From the NCBI GenBank assembly GCA_021234155.1, contig JAJEKV010000038.1, positions 10,933,190-10,997,189 on the forward strand: a DNA stretch of 64,000 bases, in the 5' to 3' direction. The stretch comes from Isoetes taiwanensis. Lineage: Eukaryota; Streptophyta; Lycopodiopsida; Isoetales; Isoetaceae. Of this stretch, positions 11,953 to 23,419 are shown one piece after another. Within the stretch, counting starts at the first letter, position 1, and every line of letters starts with the position of its first letter. The position numbers and the translations under genes were made by a program. Under the pieces are notes generated by a model. The model made no database searches, was not told the origin of the DNA, and saw nothing but the letters and a program-made list of their open reading frames with translations.

Positions 11953-12200
11953 GAGGCAGGCCATTGAGCTAAAGATTGTCTCATTGCTTGTGCTCCAAGT
12001 GTAGTGCAAAGCATCACGTAGTGCAAAGCATCACTGGTTTAGTGAATTCTCTAAGCTTCTATCTCCATAATTAAGAGGATCTTAAGGCAGGCCACTGAGT
12101 TAAAGATTGCCTCATCACCTTTGCTCCAAGTTTAGTGCAAAGCATTGCTGGTTTAGTGAATGCTCTAAGCTTCTATCTCCATCATAAGGAGGATATTACA
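11953..12200. repeat. Tandem duplication, about 130 bp
   Basis: The segment from GAGGCAGGCCATTGAGCTAA through TTAGTGAATTCTCTAAGC and CTATCTCCATAAT is repeated immediately downstream (from about 12085) as AAGGCAGGCCACTGAGTTAA... with about 90% identity by eye. The first copy has an extra internal 17-bp duplication (GTAGTGCAAAGCATCAC). No coding role is seen. Confidence 0.65.
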
Positions 12201-12879
12201 GTAGTAAACTGCACCTTTATGAAAATATGGCTTAAGGGCAGATGTTGGGCTTTTAGCAGTAAGCCATATTTGTGCCACATCAACAAGAGCAAGAGGAAGC
12301 TGTTGCTTAATGCAGTTTATGTTAATGTTTTTGCAGGAATGTATCAAGTCAGGAAAGCAAGTCCTGTCATTATCTAGCCCTTTTTCCACATAGATAGGGC
12401 CACTTGAGCTAGAAATCTGGTTTCAAAACTGTTTTAAAAGATGTCTCAAGTAGGCTTTAATTGCATAATATGAAATATCGTTACTTGAGCTAGAAGTCTG
12501 GCAAACGGCCTGGATAATACTTTCGGTGCCAGCATGGTAACACCTAAGTCAATAATATTTTATGGGGAAAGACAAGAAATGGTTGTAACAACGTTTGATG
12601 TTTTACAGTGCTGATGAGCTTTGTATTCATCAAATAAACCTGGCAAGCAGGTTGCAAGTGCAGTGAAGATAAAAGATGTTAGCTAGAGTTCCTTCTTAAA
12701 TCTCTATTGCGGGCAATGAGTTTCTTCCCTTCTAATCCAGGATACTGCATAAGACGATTTTGACATCAAATGGTTTTAAGAGGCTTGGTGGATCTGTAAA
12801 TATGACAAGGCAGGTGTGCATATGTAATCAGGAGATGATGAGATATCTTTAGCTTGCAAAAAAAGTCATGTTATAATAT

Positions 12880-13600
12880 GAATACTGATATTGCACATTC
12901 TATTGCCACAAGCTTTTCACGTTCTTTATTCATGAATCAGGTTTGCTGTGTACTTTTGTTGCAGCACTTGCATTCAAGTATTGAGTTCATGTCTTCTGTT
13001 TGCACAGGGCATTGCGTATTCTATTGCCTCGAGCTTTTACTTCGAGTTTCAATCGATTTTCAATTTCCAAATTCCTCTTTATGATCATTCTATTGATACA
13101 TGCAGCTTTCTATGAAGGGTGTTAGGCAATATAAACAACCACCCTCCTTTAATTTTGCATCTGATATAGCTTATCAATACTATGCGGTACTGTTATAATG
13201 GCTCTAGTGAATTCCCTGTGCACTCTGTTGTCCCAGGTCTATATTTAGCTTTTAAATTTCATACTATGAATACTGATATTGCACATTCTATTGCCACAAG
13301 CTTTTCACGTTCTTTATTCATGAATCAGGTTTGCTGTGTACTTTTGTTGCAGCACTTTCATTCAAGTATTATGAATCAGGTTTGCTGTGTACTTTTGTTG
13401 CAGCACTTTCATTCAAGTATTGAGTTCATGTCTTCTGTTTGCACAGGGCATTGCGTATTCTATTGCCTCGAGCTTTTACTTCGAGTTTCAATCGATTTTC
13501 AATTTCCAAATTCCTCTTTATGATCATTCTATTGATACATGCAGCTTTGTTAGGCACTCTGCTGTCCCAGGTCTATATTTAGCTTTTAAATTTCATATTT
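12880..13600. repeat. Nested tandem duplication, about 390-bp unit
   Basis: About 230 bp starting GAATACTGATATTGCACATT at 12879 recurs from 13267. Within the second copy a 51-bp piece (ATGAATCAGGTTTGCTGTGT...) is itself repeated head to tail, at 13320-13370 and 13371-13421. A flanking piece, CTGTTGTCCCAGGTCTATAT, is also duplicated at about 13224 and 13559. The copies are nearly identical, so the event looks recent. No gene is recognised. Confidence 0.75.
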
Positions 13601-13659
13601 CCTACATTGGTGATATCTTCTTTTTTGGTTGGGTCAGAATTCCACCTTTGCTTTGGGTT

Positions 13660-14399
13660 CTTTAAGCATCAACGGAACCAGAAGTATTTATACTTCTCCA
13701 TTATAAGCATTTGTTGCAGGATTTGTTTCTTAGAGAATAAAAAGGTTTATTTTTAGGCAATGACGGTAACAGCAACTAAAACTGAGAACATAAAAAATAT
13801 GCATTTTGCATAATGTCGATAGGAGCATTGCCTATGGCAATTTCATCCCACGTATTTGAATTGTGCAGAAGAAAAGTTGACCTATATGTCTAGAGCACCT
13901 CTGCCTTTAGCATGTACACCTATGCTCTATGATACACTCTCAAATGGAATACTAGTTTGTTATGAAACAAAAATTGTGTTTTGCTTCTCAAATTATTATC
14001 GAATGCTCTACAACGATAATATCAATTCTATCTTTAAAGCACTTTGGATAACCTTTACGTTTACTGCCTAACAAGAGCACTTCTTCAAACAACCCCATTG
14101 TCCCGTATAATGTGTTTAGGGTGCATTAGTAAACAATCAATTCAATGATTAAAAATTATTTTGTATAGAGGATGCCATTAGAGAATCAACCTTTGTACAT
14201 GTTTGAGTTCGATGGCTTATGGATGAGTCCACTAATCCTAGACTTTTGAAGTCCCCAGCAACGTGTCAGACTACCTAAGCAGCACTGTGTGATAACATCT
14301 ACAACCATCGCTCTAATGTCACAAGGTTATATTTGCAACAAAGTACTCTAGTTCACGAATGTTCGTCGTGATTAACCCTGCAAGGTATGTTCTTCTAGT
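13660..14399. other. Spacer, no gene seen
   Basis: AT-rich DNA with short frames only. Nothing is recognised. Confidence 0.4.
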
Positions 14400-14650
14400 C
14401 ATCATGTAAGGGATTCTTTATAGAATCGTAGAGACTTTGAAGGAATCTAAGGGAATCTAGTGGATGCTTTATAAAATATTGGAGAATCTAGCAAAATCTT
14501 TGTGGAACGTTAGGAACTCTAAGGAAAGGAATCTTAAGGGGATCTAGTGGAAGTCTTAGGGAAAGTCTTAGGGAATCATAAAGGGGACCTTGGTGAATCT
14601 TAAGAGAAGCTAGAGGAATGCTTAATAATTTTACCTTAAAGGAATCTGGT
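14400..14650. repeat. Purine-rich GGAATCTA low-complexity tract
   Basis: Irregular repeats of GGAATCTA(A/G) and GGGAATC, for example around 14441-14465, 14521-14545 and 14563-14600, make the plus strand strongly purine-rich. It looks like an old expanded low-complexity tract. Confidence 0.5.
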
Positions 14651-14781
14651 AGAATCCTTTGCACTTGGTGTCTTTTGCAGGGCCGGCTGTGTAGAAAGTC
14701 TATCAAAATCACATTCACGTTCATGAAAAGTTGATGGCTTTTCAAGTAGTCTATAAATCTTTATAAAATACAAGAAATTTA

Positions 14782-14805
14782 TCGCGGCGGCCAAGGCCGC
14801 CGCGA
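14782..14805. repeat. Isolated GC-rich perfect inverted repeat
   Basis: TCGCGGCGGCC and its exact complement flank an AA centre (11-bp arms, 2-nt loop). The site stands alone in AT-rich DNA. The outer TCGCG echoes the ATCGC arms of the other palindromes in the window. Confidence 0.8.
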
Positions 14806-15169
14806 ACATTTCTCTTTACAAACTTGGTGTGATTTCAAGATGAAATGTTCCGAGTAAATAATTTGTTGATTAGTCAAATTAAATGCCAGTCTAATGGTTA
14901 ATAGGCAAGAACATTTAAACCTCTAAATCAGTTAGTTTGAATGGGATGGTGCATTGGGTTTTAAGAGTATTAGAAACTATAACCTATGAACCTATTATTA
15001 CCCAATTGTGGAACTTGATAAGCAACGTCAACCTTCCGATGGAATACACAAATATGAAAGAAGATACAATCATGTGCTACCTAGTATGTTCTTTTCAAGC
15101 AAAATCCTAGGCAGAAGATAGAAAGCAAAGACTCATCTTAAATGCAAATTTTAGAGCAACTATCGATCC

Positions 15170-15396
15170 TATTTCGGAGATCAGGGGACCAAAATGTTGA
15201 AGATCATTATCTTAAATACAGATCCTATTTCGGAGATCAGGGGACCAAAATGTTGAAGATCATTATCTAGGATTCTGCATTCTATGAATGTCAACATATT
15301 AATATTTCTAGATTGCTTGATGACATAGCAACAAATATCGGTTGCGTCTTTATTTCTAGATTGCTTGATGACATAGCAACAAATATCGGTTGCGTC
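15170..15396. repeat. Two adjacent short tandem duplications
   Basis: A 45-bp unit (CCTATTTCGGAGATCAGGGG...) is at about 15168-15212 and again at about 15224-15268. A 44-bp unit (TTTCTAGATTGCTTGATGAC...) is at about 15305-15348 and about 15353-15396. Copies are essentially identical, so both are recent. Confidence 0.8.
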
Positions 15397-15399
15397 CTG

Positions 15400-16715
<1,316 letters not shown>

Positions 16716-16943
16716 TCACTTTATATTTAGTGGGATAATTTGTTCAGGAACCCTTTGTTCTTCTTCAGCTTTGCTTCGAGATCCTTTTTTGGTCTTCTGT
16801 CCGTTCAGCTTTATTTGATACTTGCTAGTTTTCTTCACCGTCTTCTGTTTACTTGATCTGGCCAACATCAGTTTGATCTCATCTGCATTAGATTTCTCTG
16901 CTTCATCTCGTATCAAAGCTCTCTTTAGCATCTTCAGTTGCAT
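16716..16943 (-). CDS. Lys/Arg-rich short ORF
   Basis: 75 codons from an ATG, with very basic composition: KKTSKYQIKLNGQKTKKGSR in the middle and EEEQRVPEQ near the end. The frame is open for a further 10-15 Lys-rich codons upstream, so this could be the last exon of a nuclear protein. I recognise no family. Basic low-complexity frames arise easily from A-rich DNA, so confidence is low. Confidence 0.25.
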   Translation of the reverse strand: MQLKMLKRALIRDEAEKSNADEIKLMLARSSKQKTVKKTSKYQIKLNGQKTKKGSRSKAEEEQRVPEQIIPLNIK

Positions 16944-17329
16944 CTTTTTCTTTTTTGTTTCTTTGCTGTCTTTATTCTGTAATAAGATTTAAGCTCAAAG
17001 CATAAATTGGAAACGCTACTTCCAAAGAATAAGACATCAATGTAAATTTCAAAATCTTTTTCGTTTTGTATTAACCTACGTCTCGCTGTGATGCTGCTTC
17101 CGATGATATTAATGTTGGCTACAATTCTGTAACCGTTAAATGTATTAGACAGAAACAATGGCAGGAAAGACCCATGTCTAGGTAGCAAAACTCATACTTG
17201 AAGCTTAGATACGCTTAACATTATGTTTCAAATCCTTGGCCAGATGTATCACAACGTTGTTTAAGGGATTGAAACCTCAATATCCCCAACAGTGCAGAAG
17301 AAATTAAAACGACGGGGAGAGATCTCGCA

Positions 17330-17620
17330 ATGGCTATAGCACTTATTTCGACGAAATTTGTAAGATCTCTCTTTGTCACCAAGGCACGATCCAGCCTTTT
17401 AACCATTTTGGCAACAAGCGGAACTGGCGGTGATCTAAAATCTCGGAAACCAGGATCGGCCGTGAAGTTTGCAGAGCAAGAATGGGTCACATCATTCGTC
17501 ACTCCTTTTAATTTTTTTTTTTTTAGCTATATTTTTGAAGTACACGTGGTGCTCTCAGTTTTTTTCTTGGAACGGAAATATTCCATCAAACAAAAAAGGA
17601 AGCTGCTTTATATATGTTAG
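17330..17620 (+). CDS. Possible N-terminal exon with transit-peptide-like sequence
   Basis: 96 codons from an ATG. The first 40 residues are rich in Ala, Ser, Leu and Arg with almost no acidic residues (MAIALISTKFVRSLFVTKAR, then SSLLTILATSG), as in mitochondrial or plastid targeting sequences. A poly-T tract interrupts the later part at about 17510-17525. A 53-bp dispersed repeat begins at 17566, so anything beyond residue 60 is probably not coding. No mature protein domain follows. It could be an orphan exon or chance. Confidence 0.25.
   Translation: MAIALISTKFVRSLFVTKARSSLLTILATSGTGGDLKSRKPGSAVKFAEQEWVTSFVTPFNFFFFSYIFEVHVVLSVFFLERKYSIKQKRKLLYIC
17566..17618 (+). repeat. Dispersed 53-bp repeat, copy 1
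   Basis: CTTGGAACGGAAATATTCCA through TATATATGTT matches 56097-56148 almost base for base. It contains the small palindrome GGAAATATTCC. The flanks are unrelated, so a mobile or duplicated fragment is likely. Confidence 0.7.
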
Positions 17621-19300
17621 GACAAGAAACATTTCTCTTTATCCACACCCTGTATCTAGAGAAGCAAACCAATCTTTCTATTTATCTTAATCATCTTATG
17701 TGTGTAATTGCATATCAATATTGAACATGCACGAAAGCACTTTATGATCCTATGTTCTAGCAGCTGAACAATAGATAGAAAGGTGCTGATCCTAATGACA
17801 AAAGATCCCACGTAGTAATGATGTCACACATTTTTTAACATTTCCTTTTCACACATTAAATTCAATATTTGATTTGGAAGATAAGTTAAACGCATCCCTC
17901 TTCACAAATGCTAAATCTTGACATGTTTAAGGCAAGAATATTGACCACGTTTAAGGAACCAATACCTACTCTAGCACCAAAAGCAATACTGGGCTACTCT
18001 AGCACCAAAAGCAATACTTGCCCAACGAGTAATTAGGCTTTGAAAGAGCAAAAGGCCCGCAAAATTAACAATATCTAAAGCATTAAAGTCGAAGAATGCA
18101 ATTTTCCTTCTGTTTAAAAATTTCAATGAAATTTGGAAAGATCGTGGTTGAACTCAGTTATAGAAATGTCCAATGGTCAAGTTCACAACTCATGCAACTT
18201 GTGGCCAAAGAAATCAATCAGTTATACATGGGGACATCTATTGACCAAGCTTACTGGCAGGCGCTATATCCCAAAAGAAAAGCTCCGCATCAAGTGAAGT
18301 GGTAATGGACGCATGGCAGCAATCAATTTTAGAAATTATAATAATCCCCCTCTTTTCTTTCTGAGTTTTAATAATCCTCCATTCTTTTCTGTTTATTGTT
18401 TATAACATTTGGGATTTCTCTGCTTTTGTTGAACCGTGTTGTAAACTTGGCAACCGTTGTAACAAAATCCACAAGCTTGTCGACATGGGATACTCAACAG
18501 ATTTACTCAGAGGCAGAAGATGATCAAGAGCACACTTAGTGGTCCTGTAAGAAAAGAAAAGATGATTTGGTTAAAGGTTACAATAGAGGATCCAATTCCT
18601 AGTGCATTTAATCAAGGTGCCACTGTGAGTATAGATGACTTAGAATTCTAAAGATATAAGAGATAACAACATGGAGTGGGGCTGGACATGGAATGACTTT
18701 ACAGATCCTAGGCGTGAAATGATGGCTACTTCCAAAACAATAATTGGAAATGAGAATGAACGGGTCATCTCGAATTATTGCAGAGCAAATATCAGTTGGA
18801 GAATGTAACTGCAAAATATCATGAGGAGACACACATCCCTATAAATGTTGTATTGACAGAAATGTGGACAGAAATGTGGATGAACTGAATGTGCTCTATA
18901 GCAGCCATGCATAGGAGTTTAACCAAAAAGGGATCTTGATGCAATGGGCTGACATTCAGTCTCCTACTTTCTAGACGATGATTATAGATGTTACCTGGAG
19001 TCCTTTTGAATGGTTTTCCAAAGCTACTTGTGTCACCTTTTTTTCTTCGGCATAGACAAAACAGCTGCAAAAAGCACGATTTAATTAATTAGAGAATTTC
19101 GGAATTCTCGTTTAGCATGAAATAGGTTCTTGGGTGTCTATAAAACACCGCAAATGGTTGCAGCGGAGTAAAAGTTGACGTTTTTTCCGCTGCTTTTTGG
19201 GCACAACCAGCGATGTATCCGACTTTGACATGTATAAGGCTATCCCAAGCTCCTTCGCGAGTAAGAGCGGTCCACAAGAAAGAGTGAAAACACTCAGCAG
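17619..19300. other. Spacer, no gene seen
   Basis: AT-rich DNA. Short frames at 18819-19070 and 19089-19309 (minus) have no recognisable motif. A 29-bp piece with CTACTCTAGCACCAAAAGCA is repeated at about 17971 and 17996. Confidence 0.35.
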
Positions 19301-19422
19301 GATCGCCACGGCGAAGATTTGAAGCTGCCTAGCCAGCCCATGGATGTAATATTACAATTCCATTAAGCTCTACACATGGATAAAAAGAATTGAAAGTGAT
19401 AATGAGGATCGCGGTGGCGAAC
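19301..19422. repeat. Two members of the GATCGC(N4)GCGATC family
   Basis: GATCGCCACGGCGAAG at 19301-19316 is preceded by CACTCAGCAG, the same ten bases that precede the last unit of the array at 23381. GATCGCGGTGGCGAAC is at 19407-19422. Both are eroded on the right arm. They lie just downstream of the methyltransferase-like ORF. Confidence 0.65.
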
Positions 19423-19544
19423 ATTGTGAGTTGTCGTGTCAAGGAATGTTTAGACAAAAAAAAACTGAAATAGTAAACTCAAAGCATTGTAAATTGTATT
19501 CCTCAAACATTTCAATGTACATTCCTTTGCCATATGGGCAGAAA

Positions 19545-20510
19545 TTAGTCCATCTGGGTCGATACTGTCTCAGGTACAACACCTAACTCAGCAGCTATCC
19601 TAGCTACATGTTCCTGCCCCCTTTGTAAAAGATCTTCTGTGTCCATCTCAGTGTAGCCTGTTTTATCTGGGATTTCTACAGACATGGCCTGCGCAAGGAG
19701 TTGGACATGTGGATCCGGTCCTTCAGTGTCAGTATCCATGGGGGTCCCTTCGACATACGCGCCACTCTGCTCAGCACATGCGATATCGGGTGCATGGAAG
19801 AGTTTGGTTTTTTTCATTGCTGGAACCTGATGCTCTTGTGTGCCTGATGGCTCACCCTCTTGATCCGCAGGGTCCATGACCATGCCTACGTATTCGAAAC
19901 TCGACCCGCCTGTCAAGAAAGGCATGTAGGCATCAAATTTTTCATTTAAAGCCCCCAATTTTTGAAACACGGGCTCTAGCGCAGTAATACCTTTCTCAGT
20001 AGCCTCCAGAAGTCTTTTCATTTCTTGCATTCTTTCCTCGTAGCTTTTCTCATCCATTTGATCCAAGATTGAATCGATGTTAGATATATCTGTTCGTTGG
20101 GTAATGTTTAAATTGATCGCATGAGGATCATTCTCAGGCTCTGCCTTATCCTCGTCATCTGTCTCCCCAGTGCCCTGTCTGACCATTTTTTCGAGCTTAT
20201 CCAGGAAAGCCCTCAGAAATCGGCACACTTTACCCTGGCTTTCGAAAGCAATACTCTTCTTTCCCTGCAGTAAGGCGACACGAGAAGCAGTACCTGCTGA
20301 GAAGAAATCAAGAACACAACCATCCTTCGGCACAAGCTTGTCAACCAAGTAGTAGGCATATGATGTCTTCAACTGGCACTTCAGCACGTGGTCACCTTCC
20401 ATTCCGACAAACTTGTACCTGGGTTTACCCGTGAAATATGTCTGCCATTTCTTCTTCATTTTTGCATCAGTATCTTCGTCACCACTGACAGGCATTGGTG
20501 GCAAGGGCAT
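19545..20510 (-). CDS. Methyltransferase-like C-terminal exon of a mobile-element gene
   Basis: The frame is open from 20576 without an ATG. I start at the first ATG (20510), just after a CACCACAG acceptor-like site, giving 321 residues. About 65-90 residues in, DGCVLDFFSAGTASRVALLQ followed by GKKSIAFE resembles motif I (D-x-F-x-G-x-G-T...G-x-x-x-I-x-x-E) of DNA N4/N6 methyltransferases. There it would bind S-adenosylmethionine. An acidic middle (ETDDEDKAEPEND), a coiled-coil-like stretch (YEERMQEMKRLLEATEKG) and an acidic tail follow. No DPPY/SPPW catalytic motif is visible, and the glycines of the FxGxG loop are partly replaced (FSAGTA). Activity is therefore doubtful, and it may be a structural remnant. 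Upstream on the same strand lie decayed and spliced exons with a ParB-like domain. A related but diverged frame is at 51994-52767. Confidence 0.55.
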   Translation of the reverse strand: MPLPPMPVSGDEDTDAKMKKKWQTYFTGKPRYKFVGMEGDHVLKCQLKTSYAYYLVDKLVPKDGCVLDFFSAGTASRVALLQGKKSIAFESQGKVCRFLRAFLDKLEKMVRQGTGETDDEDKAEPENDPHAINLNITQRTDISNIDSILDQMDEKSYEERMQEMKRLLEATEKGITALEPVFQKLGALNEKFDAYMPFLTGGSSFEYVGMVMDPADQEGEPSGTQEHQVPAMKKTKLFHAPDIACAEQSGAYVEGTPMDTDTEGPDPHVQLLAQAMSVEIPDKTGYTEMDTEDLLQRGQEHVARIAAELGVVPETVSTQMD

Positions 20511-21203
20511 CTTCTGTGGTGCAGTGCTCACCTGTGTCAAACGAAGCTCCAGCTCCGGCACAATCGCGTTCACCACGAGTCGCTTACGTTAATGCACATA
20601 TGGGTGATGTAATATCGATATTCCTTCACCCTTTTCTTGTTCACCCATCCCTCCTCGTCATATGTACCTCTGAAATATGGGACCTGCCTTGAATCTGTTT
20701 TTTATCGTACAAGCAATGGCAAATTCGCAGACCGCATCGAGAATCACAAGGTGATAAATGTTAGCGATTGTCATCTTTGGATATTCTTGTGAAGAGTTCC
20801 ATATATTTCTTGCACGTCCATAATGCGAGAGAATACTCTAAAGTCTATGAACACCATAGTAGCATTCTCGCATTAATCGGAGTGGAGGTGGGAAATCCCT
20901 TTGTTACAAAGATGCACAACATTTTTCTTCTCCTTGATCTTGATAGCCTCTTCGGGTTTCAAAATCGATCTAATGGGTTCTAGAAATGCAACGGGCAAAT
21001 TACCCACAACATGTTCCTTATTGTAATTGGCTTTCACGTACTCTCAGATCCGAATCGGATATATCCAATCCCGCCGTTTGGAAAGGTGGGGGGAAAGTCG
21101 AAAAGCAACTCCTCCCAAAAGTGTATTCTTTCAAGGCAAAGCGGAAGCGTATGACAAAAAATCTCTTTCCGCATGAAGCTAAGGCTTCTAATATCAATGG
21201 GCG
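20511..21203 (-). pseudogene. Decayed middle part of the ParB/methyltransferase-like gene
   Basis: On the minus strand, coding-like pieces alternate with stops. Examples are KEIFCHTLPLCLERIHFW near 21130-21170, NGGIGYIRFGSES near 21060, KPEEAIKIKEKKNVVHLCNK near 20880-20960, and IMDVQEIYGTLHKNIQ near 20790-20840. They read as one gene that links the exons ending at 21204 to the long frame ending at 19545. Frameshifts and stop codons indicate decay, or introns I cannot resolve. Confidence 0.4.
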
Positions 21204-22260
21204 CTACCGGCAATTAAACCCGCCATGATATCCGCTTTGCACTTTAACGTATGTCTTTCCTTCCAAAATCTCATCGAGTAGCCGAGAAGCCTCTCGCAGA
21301 TTAGACATGCCTCGAAGGTATCTTAACCAGGTTTTGTTGAAGAAGTCCTTCGAGGGCTTATCAGGAAAATCTCCATGCTCATCACAAATCTTCTTGTTGA
21401 CCCATCTGTTGGCCACTTCCATTAACTTTCTGAACACCCGCTCCTCCATAAAAATAAATTGCTTCTCGTCCTTTAGCTCCTTCACCTTCAACGTTGTGGT
21501 AGCTATCTCGTGGAAGTCCTACAAAACAAATGGTTAGGAAAATCGCGGCCGCGATGTCATTGAGCTGGGCTAATAAAAATACCTTCCATGCGGAGGTGGT
21601 GGCAGTGCCAATGGGACCTTGAGGAGGACATCCATACGCTTTATGTTGATGCCGCAGCTGTTGGAGCTTCTCTAACAATGGCTCTCTATATACAGTGTTA
21701 GCGATTACTTCATTGCACTGAATGCTCAACTCAATGTATTCTCTATCTGTCAAGTTTCCATTAAGCACTCTTGTTCTTCTCCTCGCGTAGGCTTTAGCAA
21801 ACTCCAGCCGCTGTTCCAGCTCTCCAACAACACCGCATAGCAACTGAGCTGCACATATACTGTGGTTACCAGATATTATCCAAAATTTTTTGCCCTTCAG
21901 GTCAGCCTCTGTATTCCACGTGATCTTTTTCCTGATATAACGTGTACTTGTAAGTTAAGAAGCCACAAACCAAAAATCATGAACAATAACAATCACCTGG
22001 TAATGGGGTCGAATGGGACAACATCGGCCGGCGTGAGCACCTCCGTAGGATACGTTTTGAAACTCTTCACGAGAGTCTGCACGTGGTCGTTTGAACGCAT
22101 TCGATGCGTGAGGTTAGCAGGAGCTGGTTCGCAATCGAATATTGAAACCTTCATAAACCAGTTCACACCAAGCGGGTAGAACCGTTTGAATTGTTCAAGC
22201 TTCTGTGCAGTTTGTTCTGCCAATTTGCGTTCTTCTTCAGGATTGAATTTGAGCTCTGGC
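21204..22260 (-). CDS. ParB-like domain exons of a mobile-element gene
   Basis: Three minus-strand exons fit together in frame: 22260-21997, 21931-21583, and from 21518 to a stop at 21204. The introns are 65 nt (21932-21996) and 64 nt (21519-21582), both GT...AG. The joined protein reads VSIFDCEPAPANLTHRMRSN, then a TPADVVPFDP segment, and, straight across the first splice, KFWIISGNHSICAAQLL. An N-terminal strand, an H/N-rich helix and a late GNHxxxAA motif are what ParB/sulfiredoxin-fold domains show (compare DGxHRxxAA). In bacteria and phages such domains are often joined to DNA methyltransferases, which fits the frame at 19545-20510. A charged helical region follows (RVFRKLMEVANRWVNKK). 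Function in a plant is unknown, and an origin in a mobile element is likely. The remaining gene upstream is broken. Confidence 0.55.
21541..21556. repeat. Intronic palindrome AATCGCGGCCGCGATG
   Basis: This member of the GATCGC(N4)GCGATC family lies wholly inside the 64-nt intron inferred at 21519-21582. It occupies a quarter of that intron. Confidence 0.7.
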
Positions 22261-23143
22261 CTACAGCGGAAGCAATAGGAAATGCTAGCCTCTTGGACGA
22301 TGCAGCACCTGAGACGGAAGGGGGGGTGTTGGAAGAAGAAGGTTCAAGGCCATCGAAGTATTGAGTTTTGCGGAGGTTGATTTTGAACTTTGGGATGGTA
22401 GAATCTTTAGGCACGCGAGGGGGGAGCACAAATAGCCGAGGTTGAGCGGGATCTATAATAGCAGATGGTTGGGCGTGGAAACAAGGCTCCCGGAGAGGGG
22501 CTCGGGTTGGTAGAGGCCTCGCTATAGATACACGGCTTCACATGTTTTTCTTCACCGAGCCCTTAACCGGTTCAGGTCCATTCTGAAGGCATCTTCATCA
22601 TCTCGTTTAGCTTTCGATTGCAATGCTTGGTGGTTTCTTATCGCTCGCAAACCTTTTCGCAGATGTCGAAGCCGACAATATATCCCTATTGCCCGTTATT
22701 CCGCATGTAGACAGAGATTCATAGAATTTGCGGTACCTTACCGTATCCTTTCGTGACCGGTGAACATTCTTTCTAGTGGCCGGCTTGTTTAACTTGCTAG
22801 CTGCCATGAGCGAGGGATCATAGTTTGTCCATTTAAGGACATACTCAATGAACTCCAAATTTCGGCGGTGTCCTCTACGCATATAATAGCGTCTTGGACA
22901 TTGTTTTTGTTCCTTCCCACATAGCGATTGCAATTCCTATCCGCTATATGTCATCGGCTTTCTTGCGATCACGGAGGAACAAGCAGAGGTCTTTTCTGGC
23001 GGTACGCCTTTTTGTGCGTGGAATTGCTTGTGCAATTTCGATGCACCACTTTCTTTCATTTGAGGGTGTGATGATCTTATTGGGTTCAACGTCTGGGCCG
23101 CGATACAAATCCAGAGCTGCAAGTAAGAGGTGTGTCAGTATTC
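22261..23143 (-). pseudogene. Upstream remnants of the ParB/methyltransferase-like gene
   Basis: Minus-strand coding-like fragments lie in changing frames: KWCIEIAQAIPRTKRRTARK with KDLCLFLRDRKKADDI near 22950-23060, RRGHRRNLEFIEYVLKWTNY near 22810-22880, and FKINLRKTQYFDGLEPSSS near 22340-22400. They precede the ParB-like exons and probably belong to the same gene. Stops and frameshifts separate them. I recognise no domain. Confidence 0.4.
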
Positions 23144-23176
23144 CCTAATGCACAAATTCTTCCGTAAAATCAACAG

Positions 23177-23396
23177 GATCGCGGTCGCAATCTCCATGAG
23201 AGCTTACGACGATCGCGACCGCGATCCTCATGAGTGATTCAGAAGATCGCGGTCGCGCAGGTCGTGAGCTCTCATGAAGATCGCGACCGCGATGTTGTTG
23301 ACCACTCAACACGATCGCGGTCGCGATGCTACCGAGCAGTCAGCAGGATCGCGGATGCGATCCGTCCGACCACTCAGCAGGATCGCGGCCGCGATC
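23177..23396. repeat. Phased 7 x 34-bp array of GATCGCGGTCGCGATC palindromes
   Basis: Palindromic 16-bp cores start at 23177, 23211, 23245, 23279, 23313, 23347 and 23381, exactly 34 bp apart. The cores are variants of GATCGCGGTCGCGATC or its complement form GATCGCGACCGCGATC. The 18-bp intervals differ but share TCATGAG, CCACTCA and CAGCAG pieces. Because 34 is not a multiple of 3, a coding origin for the periodicity is unlikely. It looks like a minisatellite in which the palindrome and the spacing are kept while the interval drifts. Confidence 0.9.
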
Positions 23397-23419
23397 CTGT
23401 TGAGTTCCAGACCTTGTCA

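Noticed and set aside
20170-20692. Plus-strand frames overlapping the methyltransferase-like ORF
   Set aside because: They are antisense shadows of the long minus-strand frame ending at 19545.
23177-23396. CRISPR-like array (16-bp repeats, 18-bp intervals)
   Set aside because: The repeats vary, are too short for CRISPR, the intervals are related to each other, and the context is plant nuclear DNA without cas genes. It is a palindromic minisatellite.
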